Shown piece after piece: positions 1 through 5,104 of a stretch of 5,577 nt of DNA (its first letter is position 1; every line of letters begins with the position of its first letter). The notes beneath the pieces are model-generated. The model did not search any database. It was not told the DNA's origin and saw nothing but the letters and a program-made list of their open reading frames with translations. The stretch is from Paludibacteraceae bacterium. Lineage in GTDB: Bacteria; Bacteroidota; Bacteroidia; Bacteroidales; Paludibacteraceae. The DNA is taken from positions 1 to 5,577 of the forward strand of contig JAGCMZ010000070.1 of the NCBI GenBank assembly GCA_017646225.1, given 5' to 3'. Both the position numbers and the translations under genes were made by a program.

Positions 1-242
1 AACGCATCGACCTTACTCCCGATATAGATGTAGATGCTCTTTTGGAACGCGTAAAAGAAAAATTTGCCGGCGAAGAAATCAACGACATCGATGGCGTAAA
101 AATAGATTTCCCTACCAAATGGGTACACTTGCGTAAATCGAATACAGAACCCATTATCCGCATCTATTCTGAAGCTTCTACCCTACAAGAAGCCGATGCG
201 TTGGGACAAGAAATTATTGATATTATCAAGTCGATGATTTAA
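1..242 (+). CDS. glmM: Phosphoglucosamine mutase, C-terminal end (partial, 5' end outside window)
   Basis: The reading frame is open from the left edge (first full codon at base 3) to TAA at 240-242, giving about 79 residues. It contains WVHLRKSNTEPIIRIYSEA, the C-terminal phosphate-binding loop (R-x-S-x-TEP) of the alpha-D-phosphohexomutase superfamily. The RKSNTEP form, in place of the RPSGTEP seen in many bacteria, is as I recall it in GlmM-type enzymes of Bacteroidota. By family knowledge the enzyme interconverts glucosamine-6-phosphate and glucosamine-1-phosphate in the cytoplasm, feeding UDP-GlcNAc for peptidoglycan and other glycans. The catalytic serine and metal-binding loops lie upstream and cannot be checked, so another phosphohexomutase (phosphomannomutase or phosphoglucomutase) remains possible. 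The frame ends about 20 bases before a strong terminator, so this is the last gene of its transcript. Confidence 0.8.
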   Translation, partial: RIDLTPDIDVDALLERVKEKFAGEEINDIDGVKIDFPTKWVHLRKSNTEPIIRIYSEASTLQEADALGQEIIDIIKSMI

Positions 243-257
243 AACTCGCTATACAAC

Positions 258-288
258 AAAAAAGAGGCTTTATAAGCCTCTTTTTTTT
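258..288. terminator. Bidirectional intrinsic terminator between glmM and asnA
   Basis: The stem is GAGGCTT (264-270), loop TAT (271-273), AAGCCTC (274-280). It is flanked by A6 on the left (258-263) and T8 on the right (281-288), so it has a U-tract when read from either side. It serves the converging glmM (+) and asnA (-) transcripts. The asnA stop codon (287-289) overlaps the right-hand T-run. Confidence 0.92.
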
Positions 289-1324
289 ATAGTAAGTTGA
301 TACCTGCTGCTTTACATTTCTGACGCATATCTTCTGGCCAAATACTTGCCTGAATTTCGCCCAAGTGAGCCTTGCGTAGCATAAACATACACAAACGCGA
401 CTGACCAATACCGCCACCCAAGGTAAGTGGCAATGAACCTTCGTCCAAGCGTTTGTGGTAATAGTATTGCATGCGGTCTTGCTGACCGGTAATTTCCAAT
501 TGATGCGCCAAGGCTTTTTTGTCAACACGTACACCCATCGATGACAATTCCAAGGCCATGCCCAACAAATCGTCCCAAACCAAAAGGTCGCCGTTCAATC
601 CGTTAAAGCCATCTTCGTTAGGAGTTGTCCAATCGTCGTAGTCAGGAGCACGTCCGTCGTGTTTTTCGCCGTTCGATAGTTTGCCGCCAATGCCCATAAT
701 AAACACTGCCCCGTGTTCTTTGGTAATAAGGTTCTCACGTTCCTTAGCGGTTTTATCGGGATACATTTGCAACAACTCTTCTGCATGAATAAAGAAGATA
801 TTGGCAGGCAAAATAGGAGTGATGCTTGGGAACATTTCGTACAATGCGTACTCGGTACGCACCATCACAGCATACAAACGACGTACCACTTCTTTTAAGA
901 ACGATACGGTGCGTTGGCTTTCGTCAATAACCAATTCCCAGTCCCATTGGTCTACGTACAACGAGTGGATGTTGTCCAATTCTTCGTCTGCACGAATGGC
1001 ATTCATATCGGTATACAAACCATAACCTTTTTCGATGGCATAATCTGCCAAGGTAATGCGTTTCCATTTGGCAAGCGAATGAACTACTTCTGCTTGTGCC
1101 TCGTTTAGGTCTTTTATGTTGAAGGTTACTGGACGTTCAATGCCATTCAAGTCGTCGTTGATACCCATTCCTTTTAATACAAACAAGGGAGCGGTTACAC
1201 GACGCAAACGCAATTCGGCCGACAAGTTGCTTTGAAAGAAATCTTTTACGCACTTGATGGCCAACTCGGTTTGACGTAAATCTAGGGGCGATTTATAATC
1301 TTTTGGCAAAATGAGTTGCGACAT
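287..1324 (-). CDS. asnA: Aspartate--ammonia ligase (AsnA-type asparagine synthetase)
   Basis: The protein has 345 residues, close to the usual length of AsnA (about 330-345). AsnA makes asparagine from aspartate, ATP and free ammonia with release of AMP and pyrophosphate, in the cytoplasm as a homodimer. The fold is that of class II aminoacyl-tRNA synthetases. Visible landmarks are VTAPLFV (43-49), HSLAKWKR (82-89), YVDQWDWE (123-130, which includes aspartate/ATP-pocket residues by comparison with E. coli AsnA), DGRAPDYDDW (223-232) and the motif-3-like LGGGIGQSR with Arg310 (302-310). All are intact, so I expect an active enzyme. The ATG at 1322-1324 is a good start: there is no Shine-Dalgarno, as usual in this phylum, and a -7 box lies about 22 bases upstream. 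The gene is monocistronic. Its stop codon touches the shared terminator. Nothing visible shows an AsnC-type or riboswitch control. Confidence 0.96.
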   Translation of the reverse strand: MSQLILPKDYKSPLDLRQTELAIKCVKDFFQSNLSAELRLRRVTAPLFVLKGMGINDDLNGIERPVTFNIKDLNEAQAEVVHSLAKWKRITLADYAIEKGYGLYTDMNAIRADEELDNIHSLYVDQWDWELVIDESQRTVSFLKEVVRRLYAVMVRTEYALYEMFPSITPILPANIFFIHAEELLQMYPDKTAKERENLITKEHGAVFIMGIGGKLSNGEKHDGRAPDYDDWTTPNEDGFNGLNGDLLVWDDLLGMALELSSMGVRVDKKALAHQLEITGQQDRMQYYYHKRLDEGSLPLTLGGGIGQSRLCMFMLRKAHLGEIQASIWPEDMRQKCKAAGINLL

Positions 1325-1346
1325 AATCTACTGATTTTAATTCTCG

Positions 1347-1354
1347 CAAATTTA
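1347..1354 (-). promoter_or_regulatory. Putative asnA promoter, -7 box
   Basis: On the minus strand this reads TAAATTTG, a full match to the Bacteroidota -7 consensus TAnnTTTG. It would place the transcription start near 1341, giving a leader of roughly 17 bases before the asnA ATG. No good TTTG lies at the ideal 19-base spacing; the nearest is TTG at 1380-1378 with 23 bases between. The -33 element is therefore weak. Confidence 0.5.
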
Positions 1355-1409
1355 ATACATTAAATTGATTTCTACCACAACGCAACCACATTTTACCGAA
1401 AAAAAGTGC

Positions 1410-1417
1410 TATTTTTG
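1410..1417 (+). promoter_or_regulatory. Putative tRNA-Arg promoter, -7 box
   Basis: TATTTTTG matches TAnnTTTG exactly and would start transcription around 1423-1425, about 9 bases upstream of the tRNA. A T-run (1391-1394) is the only -33-like sequence and lies too close. The box is back to back with the asnA promoter, 55 bases away. Confidence 0.5.
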
Positions 1418-1432
1418 CACCACTCTGCAATC

Positions 1433-1504
1433 GGCCTTGTAGTTCAATGGATAGAATAAAAGATTCCGGTTCTTTCGATTGGGGTTCGACTCCCCACAAG
1501 GTCA
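1433..1504 (+). tRNA. tRNA-Arg, anticodon CCG
   Basis: A full cloverleaf of 72 bases can be drawn. The acceptor is GGCCTTG (1433-1439) with CAAGGTC (1497-1503), including one G-T pair. The D-stem is GTTC/GAAT around AATGGATA. The anticodon stem is AAAGA (1459-1463) with TCTTT (1471-1475). The loop TTCCGGT carries anticodon CCG at 1466-1468, which reads codon CGG. The variable loop has 4 bases. The T-stem is TGGGG/CCCCA around TTCGACT, and the discriminator is A1504. CCA is not encoded (CGA follows), so it must be added by nucleotidyltransferase. CGG is a specialised arginine codon in this kind of genome, so this is probably a minor isoacceptor. Confidence 0.95.
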
Positions 1505-1547
1505 CGAAAAAAAGGATACGCTTTTGCGTATCCTTTTTTTTCGTGAC
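1501..1547. terminator. Bidirectional terminator inside a 21-base inverted repeat, shared by tRNA-Arg and the ROK gene
   Basis: The core stem is GGATACGC (1514-1521), loop TTTT, GCGTATCC (1526-1533). A7 precedes it (1507-1513) and T8 follows (1534-1541), so it works on both strands. The symmetry continues outward: GTCACG at 1501-1506 pairs with CGTGAC at 1542-1547. The only defect over 21 positions is one extra T. The left arm includes the last four bases of tRNA-Arg (GTCA). Confidence 0.9.
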
Positions 1548-1589
1548 TGGTCCGTTTTTTTATATTACGAACCATTCGGCTATTTATTA

Positions 1590-2561
1590 TTAGTCTTCTT
1601 TTACTTCCCAGGCCAATGCACTTGCACCCAAGATAGCAGCGTCCGATTCTTTCAATTGAGAGAACACCACTTTGATTTTGTTACGCCATTGTGGCATGAT
1701 GTTGTTGTTGATGCTTTCTACAACGGGTTTCATAATCAAATCGCCACTGCGAGTTAAGCCACCAAATAGAACAATGGCTTCGGGCGACGAAAACGCCACA
1801 AAGTCTGCCAAAGCTTCGCCCAACATATTGCCAGTAAACGAGAAAATTTCTTTTGCTAGTTCGTCGCCTTCCATAGCTGCTTCAAACACGTCTTTCGAAG
1901 TGATGTTTTCGGCTGGAAGATCGCGACATACACTTTTACGATCGGTAGCTTCTAACAATTCGCGAGCAGTACGTGCCACGCCAGTAGCCGATGCATAAGC
2001 TTCCAAGCAACCGGTTTTACCACAACCGCACAAACTACCGTTTTTGCGTACCATGGTAACGTGACCCAATTCGCCAGCAAAACCATCGTGACCGTAAAGC
2101 ACATAACCACCTACCACAATACCACTACCTACACCGGTACCCAAGGTAATCATGATAAAGTTTTTCATGCCACGTGCAGCACCGTAGGTCATTTCACCAA
2201 CAGCAGCAGCGTTAGCATCGTTGGTTAAACGAACGGGCAAACCAATTTTTTTGCTCATGGTTTCGGCAAAAGGAATAACGCGAGGACCACCAAAGGTAAG
2301 GTTAACTGCATTTTCAATGGTACCTTTGTAATAGTTACCATTAGGAGCGCCAATACCTACACCACGGATTTCGCTAAGCGAATATTTTGATCCGAGCATG
2401 TTTTTTACAGCATCACACAAGTTATCAATAAAGATTTCGTAATTATCGGTATCGTTACTTTTAATAACGGTTTGTACCAATACATTACCACGTGCGTCTA
2501 CCAATCCAATTTTAGCTGTTTGGCCACCTATATCAATGCCAACTACATAAGGTTTTTCCAT
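1590..2561 (-). CDS. ROK-family sugar kinase, probable glucokinase
   Basis: The protein has 323 residues, the normal length for a single-domain ROK kinase without a DNA-binding N-terminus. It is therefore an enzyme rather than a NagC/XylR-type repressor. The first phosphate loop is GIDIGGQTAK (8-17). GIGAPN (69-74) follows, then the sugar-binding and catalytic stretch LTNDANAAAVGE (112-123) with Asp115 as the likely base, and the second phosphate region TLGTGVGSG (139-147). GELGH (163-167) contributes the sugar-contacting Glu164 and zinc-ligand His167. CGCGKTGCLEAYAS (178-191) holds the zinc Cys178, Cys180 and Cys185. By family, it phosphorylates a hexose at O6 with ATP in the cytoplasm. Glucose is the likeliest substrate, but N-acetylmannosamine or another aldohexose cannot be excluded. 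The gene is monocistronic, convergent with tRNA-Arg and divergent from the nuclease gene. The ATG at 2559-2561 follows an A-rich leader. Confidence 0.9.
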   Translation of the reverse strand: MEKPYVVGIDIGGQTAKIGLVDARGNVLVQTVIKSNDTDNYEIFIDNLCDAVKNMLGSKYSLSEIRGVGIGAPNGNYYKGTIENAVNLTFGGPRVIPFAETMSKKIGLPVRLTNDANAAAVGEMTYGAARGMKNFIMITLGTGVGSGIVVGGYVLYGHDGFAGELGHVTMVRKNGSLCGCGKTGCLEAYASATGVARTARELLEATDRKSVCRDLPAENITSKDVFEAAMEGDELAKEIFSFTGNMLGEALADFVAFSSPEAIVLFGGLTRSGDLIMKPVVESINNNIMPQWRNKIKVVFSQLKESDAAILGASALAWEVKED

Positions 2562-2609
2562 AATACTTTATTTTTACGTTATTCTGCGTTTATTATATAC
2601 TACAAAGAA

Positions 2610-2617
2610 CAAAGATA
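2610..2617 (-). promoter_or_regulatory. Putative promoter of the ROK kinase gene, -7 box
   Basis: The minus strand reads TATCTTTG, a perfect TAnnTTTG and the same octamer as the tRNA-Gly promoter. Transcription would begin near 2604, leaving a leader of about 43 bases. I find no TTTG at the expected upstream spacing. A 7-base inverted repeat, ATTCTGC (2581-2587) and GCAGAAT (2629-2635), brackets the box and could be an operator, but it is short enough to be chance. Confidence 0.45.
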
Positions 2618-2693
2618 AACATTCTAATGCAGAATGACGCTATTTTGTGTAACAAATTTGTAATAATTTTTAGAGAAATCAGAATCCTTTAAT

Positions 2694-2701
2694 TACCTTT
2701 G
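2694..2701 (+). promoter_or_regulatory. Putative promoter of the MBL-fold nuclease gene, -7 box
   Basis: TACCTTTG fits TAnnTTTG. Start of transcription is expected around 2706-2708, about 15 bases before ATG 2722. This argues against the upstream in-frame TTG at 2710, which would have almost no leader. The -33 region holds only a T-run (2667-2671). Confidence 0.5.
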
Positions 2702-2721
2702 CGCAAATTTTGAACCAATTT

Positions 2722-3507
2722 ATGAGATTTTGCAGCCTTGCCAGCGGAAGTAGCGGCAATTGTTACTACATAGAAGATAGCGGTTACGGCATTTTAATCG
2801 ATGCCGGAATATCGCCCAAGAACATCAAAAAACGACTCAAAGAGATTGATGTAGACATCAAACGTTTATACGGCGTGTTGATTACACACAATCATTACGA
2901 TCACATTGCTTCGATTGGGTCGTTGGGCGAAGACTACAACCTTCCTGTATACAGTACGCAACGAATTCTAACGGGCATTAACGAGAACCCTAAAATTACG
3001 CAGAAATTATACCAAAGCAGGCGCCCCATTAACGCAGGCGAAGCCTTTCAAATTGGTTCACTCACCATTACAGCCTTTAAGGTAGAACACGATACACCCG
3101 AATGCGTGGGTTACTTTATAGAAACACCCAACAGCAGTTTATTCATCGCTACCGATTTAGGACAAATGAACGAAACAGCTGCTTCGTTCTTAGTAAAAGC
3201 CAAAAACATCGTTATAGAAGCTAACTACGACGAGGAAATGCTGCTAAGAGGCAACTATCCACTCTTTTTAAAACAACGCATTTTGAGTAATAGCGGACAC
3301 ATGGCCAACCACATAACAGCCAAATGCCTGCAACAGCATTTCCAATCGCATTGGGAACATATTTTCTTTTGCCATTTAAGCAAAGAAAACAACTGCCCCG
3401 AAGCGGTACTTGCCTGCATAAAAAAAGCATTGGATGTGGTATCCAATGCTCAACCTAGTTTGCACGTTTTGCCCCGTACAGCGGCCATAGAGCCGATAGA
3501 TTTATAA
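2722..3507 (+). CDS. YycJ/WalJ-type metallo-beta-lactamase-fold hydrolase (probable DNA exonuclease)
   Basis: From ATG 2722 the protein has 261 residues, the usual size for this family. It begins MRFCSLASGSSGNCYYI, the family's typical N-terminus. The metal site HNHYDH is at 56-61 (His56, His58, Asp60, His61). Further likely ligands are His123 (VEHDTPE), Asp145 (FIATDLGQ), His193 (SNSGHMANH) and His218 (CHLSKENN). This complete set suggests a working two-metal hydrolase. Relatives (YycJ/WalJ) have been described as 5'-to-3' double-strand DNA exonucleases with a proposed role in mismatch repair. In Firmicutes they sit beside the WalKR two-component genes. No such partner is present here, so the cellular role is inferred from family only. 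There is no signal peptide or membrane segment. An in-frame TTG at 2710 would add four residues but lies almost on the predicted transcription start. Confidence 0.88.
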   Translation: MRFCSLASGSSGNCYYIEDSGYGILIDAGISPKNIKKRLKEIDVDIKRLYGVLITHNHYDHIASIGSLGEDYNLPVYSTQRILTGINENPKITQKLYQSRRPINAGEAFQIGSLTITAFKVEHDTPECVGYFIETPNSSLFIATDLGQMNETAASFLVKAKNIVIEANYDEEMLLRGNYPLFLKQRILSNSGHMANHITAKCLQQHFQSHWEHIFFCHLSKENNCPEAVLACIKKALDVVSNAQPSLHVLPRTAAIEPIDL

Positions 3508-3535
3508 TACAGTATACAAATACTCTTGTTATGGC

Positions 3536-3553
3536 TATTTTTGTACAAAAATA
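3536..3553. repeat. Perfect 18-base palindrome carrying a -7 box on each strand
   Basis: TATTTTTGTACAAAAATA is its own reverse complement. Each half spells TATTTTTG, matching TAnnTTTG, so the site could be a -7 box in either direction (3536-3543 on plus, 3553-3546 on minus). Neither direction has a TTTG at the right upstream spacing. It lies 28 bases after the nuclease stop codon. It could also be an operator or a weak hairpin. Confidence 0.5.
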
Positions 3554-3661
3554 AGACTAGGGGTGTACCATATCATGATACACCCCTAAAAAAAAACGAG
3601 GTATAATTGCCAAAAAAGACAAGCACAATAAAAGCCAGCTATAAAATAGCTGGCTTTTATT
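3550..3661 (+). ncRNA. Candidate small RNA (speculative)
   Basis: Starting from the plus-strand -7 box at 3536-3543, a transcript would begin near 3550. It would carry a 10-bp GC-rich hairpin (3558-3588), then an A-rich unpaired stretch (3588-3622), and end at an intrinsic terminator with TTTTATT (3655-3661). This is the layout of a typical bacterial sRNA of about 110 bases. It has no ORF of useful length. The alternative is that the stretch is simply the 3' untranslated region of the nuclease gene. Confidence 0.2.
3558..3588. repeat. 10-bp inverted repeat (stem-loop)
   Basis: TAGGGGTGTA (3558-3567) pairs perfectly with TACACCCCTA (3579-3588) around an 11-base loop. The loop and 3' arm overlap a second palindrome, TATCATGATA (3571-3580). 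On the plus strand it is followed by nine A, not T, so it is not a canonical terminator for the nuclease gene. On the minus strand no immediate U-run follows either. It is probably an RNA structure of unknown role. Confidence 0.6.
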
Positions 3662-3665
3662 GTGC
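3623..3665. terminator. Perfect 20-bp inverted repeat acting as a bidirectional terminator after tRNA-Leu
   Basis: Bases 3623-3642 and 3646-3665 are exact reverse complements separated by AAA. The GC-rich inner part is GCCAGCTAT/ATAGCTGGC, with AAAA before it and TTTT after it. It can therefore stop tRNA-Leu transcription (minus) and, on the plus strand, the nuclease transcript or the candidate small RNA. The outer end GTGC/GCAC overlaps the 3' end of tRNA-Leu (3663-3665). Confidence 0.85.
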
Positions 3666-3746
3666 ACAGGAGGAGACTCGAACTCCCACGCCGGAACCGG
3701 CACTACCCCCTCAAAGTAGCGTGTATACCAATTTCACCACCTGTGC
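3663..3746 (-). tRNA. tRNA-Leu, anticodon GAG
   Basis: The gene has 84 bases with the long variable arm of a class II tRNA. The acceptor GCACAGG/CCTGTGC pairs at all seven positions, with discriminator A (3663). The D-stem GTG/CAC encloses AAATTGGTATA. The anticodon stem CTACT/GGTAG has one T-G pair and loop TTGAGGG, giving anticodon GAG for codon CTC. The variable arm is built on GCCG and CGGC. The T-arm is GGGAG-TTCGAGT-CTCCT. CCA is not encoded. It lies downstream of tRNA-Gly in the same direction, with a terminator between them. Confidence 0.95.
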
Positions 3747-3767
3747 AAGGACTTTTAAAGTATATTC

Positions 3768-3794
3768 AAAAAAAATGGGTGACTTGAGTCACCC
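3768..3794 (-). terminator. Intrinsic terminator directly after tRNA-Gly
   Basis: Read on the minus strand, GGGTGAC (3794-3788), loop TCAA, GTCACCC (3783-3777) is followed by one A and then T8 (3775-3768). The stem starts four bases after the tRNA-Gly 3' end. It has a U-tract only in the minus direction, so it belongs to tRNA-Gly and sits upstream of tRNA-Leu. Confidence 0.85.
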
Positions 3795-3798
3795 TTTG

Positions 3799-3871
3799 AG
3801 CGAAAAACGGGATTCGAACCCGCGACCCTAACCTTGGCAAGGTTATGCTCTACCAACTGAGCTATTTTCGC
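3799..3871 (-). tRNA. tRNA-Gly, anticodon GCC
   Basis: The cloverleaf has 73 bases. The acceptor GCGAAAA/TTTTCGC is fully paired, with discriminator T (3799), usual for bacterial tRNA-Gly. The D-stem is GCTC/GAGC around AGTTGGTA. The anticodon stem TAACC/GGTTA holds loop TTGCCAA, with anticodon GCC reading GGC and GGT. The variable loop is GGGTC and the T-arm is GCGGG-TTCGAAT-CCCGT. CCA is not encoded. A well-formed promoter precedes it and a terminator follows. Confidence 0.96.
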
Positions 3872-3913
3872 ATTATTTCAAATTTGCAACCGCTTTGTTT
3901 CTCAATTGCGATG

Positions 3914-3945
3914 CAAAGATAGAGCGTTTTTTTGAATCCTGCAAA
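3914..3945 (-). promoter_or_regulatory. tRNA-Gly promoter (-33 TTTG, -7 TATCTTTG)
   Basis: On the minus strand TTTG (3945-3942) is followed after 20 bases by TATCTTTG (3921-3914). That nearly equals the Bacteroidota consensus TTTG-N19-TAnnTTTG and is the best promoter in the window. Transcription should begin near 3908, about 37 bases before the tRNA. The -33 element lies in the left arm of the hairpin at 3935-3970. Confidence 0.7.
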
Positions 3946-3970
3946 TTTTTCAAAGAAAAAATGCAGGATT
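3935..3970. repeat. Imperfect stem-loop between nspC and the tRNA-Gly promoter
   Basis: AATCCTGCA (3935-3943) pairs with TGCAGGATT (3962-3970). After a small internal loop, TTTTTC (3946-3951) pairs with GAAAAA (3955-3960), closing on AAA. That is 15 base pairs. It starts 13 bases after the nspC stop on the minus strand but is followed there by CAAAAAAA, not U, so it is not a classical intrinsic terminator for nspC. On the plus strand five T follow, but no plus-strand gene lies nearby. It may stabilise the nspC mRNA 3' end. Confidence 0.6.
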
Positions 3971-3982
3971 TTTCTAAAAAAG

Positions 3983-5104
3983 TTACGAATTACGTGTTTT
4001 ATAGTCTTCGTAGCCAAATTTTCGTACCAATTGGAAGGTATCGTCTGCTTTCCAGATACCAATAGAAGGATGCGAAACACCATTAAAGAAGGTAGTTTTT
4101 ACCATGGTGTAATGAATCATATCTTCAAAAACAATGATATCGCCCACTTTTAAGGGTTGTTCAAACGACCAATCGCCACAAAAATCGCCCGACAAACAAC
4201 TATTTCCACCCATACGATAGGTATAAGGTGTAGTTCCAGGTTCTAAAGCACCCTCAATGGCAGGTTTATAAGGCATCTCCAAACAGTCGGGCATGTGACA
4301 AGCAAACGACACATTAAGCATGGCCGTTTTTACACCTGCGTTGTCTACCACATCCAATACTTTCGATACCAATACACCCGTACGCCATGCAAAGGCACTG
4401 CCTGGTTCCAATATAACTTGCAAATGGGGATGACGTTGCTTAAAGGCCTGCAAAACACTTATCAAGTGTTCTACATTGTAATCGGCACGGGTCATCAAAT
4501 GACCACCACCGCAATTCAACCATTTAATCTGAGGCAATAAATGACCAAACTTTTGCTCTATAACGGCCAACAGTTTTTCCAAATCGTACGATGTAGATTC
4601 ACACAAAGCATGAAAATGCAAGCCTTCAATACCTTTTGGCAAAGTAGGCAAATCTTCTACCCTAACGCCCAAACGAGAACCAGGTACACATGGATTGTAC
4701 AAATCGGTTTCCACCACCGAGCATTCGGGATTCACGCGCAAACCACAAGACACCCCTTCCACTCTATCGGCAAAATGCAAATAATGCGACACCGAATTAA
4801 AAGTGATATGCCTGCTGCATGCTTTGATTTCGTCAAACTCCTCGTCGGCATATACAGGGGCGTAGGTGTGCGCTTTGCTTCCCATTTCTTCGAATGCTAA
4901 ACGAGCTTCGCACAACGAACTTGCTGTTGAATAAGGAATGTATTCTCTAATAATAGGGAATGCAGACCACATCGCAAAAGCCTTAAAGGCCAAGATGATT
5001 TCCACCTCGGCCTTTTGCTTTACATATTGTATCAACTCCAAATTGTTACGCAACAACTTTTCGTCCAAAACGTAACAAGGAGAAGGAATTTTTGAATAAT
5101 CCAT
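3983..5104 (-). CDS. nspC: Carboxynorspermidine/carboxyspermidine decarboxylase
   Basis: The protein has 373 residues, normal for NspC (about 370-400). It is a PLP enzyme with the alanine-racemase-like barrel plus C-terminal beta domain shared with diaminopimelate and ornithine decarboxylases. Lys41 in ILAFKAFA should hold PLP. HFHALCES is at 163-170 and the phosphate-binding glycines CGGGH at 198-202. EPGSAF is at 233-238, and Cys303-Leu-Ser-Gly-Asp307 supplies the active-site cysteine and substrate-binding aspartate from the partner subunit. It removes CO2 from carboxynorspermidine or carboxyspermidine to give norspermidine or spermidine, in the cytoplasm. In gut Bacteroidota the product is, as I recall, spermidine. 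The start ATG shares its A with the TAA stop of the upstream dehydrogenase gene, so the two are probably translationally coupled. No clear intrinsic terminator follows. Confidence 0.93.
   Translation of the reverse strand: MDYSKIPSPCYVLDEKLLRNNLELIQYVKQKAEVEIILAFKAFAMWSAFPIIREYIPYSTASSLCEARLAFEEMGSKAHTYAPVYADEEFDEIKACSRHITFNSVSHYLHFADRVEGVSCGLRVNPECSVVETDLYNPCVPGSRLGVRVEDLPTLPKGIEGLHFHALCESTSYDLEKLLAVIEQKFGHLLPQIKWLNCGGGHLMTRADYNVEHLISVLQAFKQRHPHLQVILEPGSAFAWRTGVLVSKVLDVVDNAGVKTAMLNVSFACHMPDCLEMPYKPAIEGALEPGTTPYTYRMGGNSCLSGDFCGDWSFEQPLKVGDIIVFEDMIHYTMVKTTFFNGVSHPSIGIWKADDTFQLVRKFGYEDYKTRNS

Noticed and set aside
226..534. 102-residue minus-strand ORF overlapping the 3' part of asnA
   Set aside because: It is a shadow frame of the clear asnA coding sequence and runs through the terminator.
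1293..1505. 70-residue minus-strand ORF across the asnA promoter and tRNA-Arg
   Set aside because: Its first half is antisense to tRNA-Arg and its last part overlaps the asnA start out of frame. It has no family resemblance.
1433..1547. Possible attachment site of an integrated element at the tRNA-Arg 3' end
   Set aside because: The repeat is inverted, not direct. There is no integrase nearby, and the flanking genes are ordinary housekeeping genes. A terminator explains it.
2581..2635. Short inverted repeat ATTCTGC...GCAGAAT around the ROK promoter as a firm operator
   Set aside because: Seven-base arms 41 bases apart in AT-rich DNA are easily chance. It is mentioned with the promoter but not called as a feature.
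2710..2721. Upstream TTG start adding four residues to the nuclease
   Set aside because: ATG 2722 gives the family's usual N-terminus (MRFCSLASG), and the predicted transcription start leaves almost no leader before the TTG.
3531..3554. Seven-codon ORF (ATG to TAA) just after the nuclease gene
   Set aside because: It is too short, has no supporting signal, and is made up mostly of the palindrome itself.
3607..3831. 74-residue plus-strand ORF containing ETRTPTP and RDSNPRP
   Set aside because: It is the antisense reading of tRNA-Leu and tRNA-Gly. Such peptide strings are a well-known false-protein signature of tRNA genes read backwards.
4541..4900. 119-residue plus-strand ORF inside nspC
   Set aside because: It is antisense to a complete, motif-bearing nspC. 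It has no promoter box, and its composition is as expected for a shadow frame.
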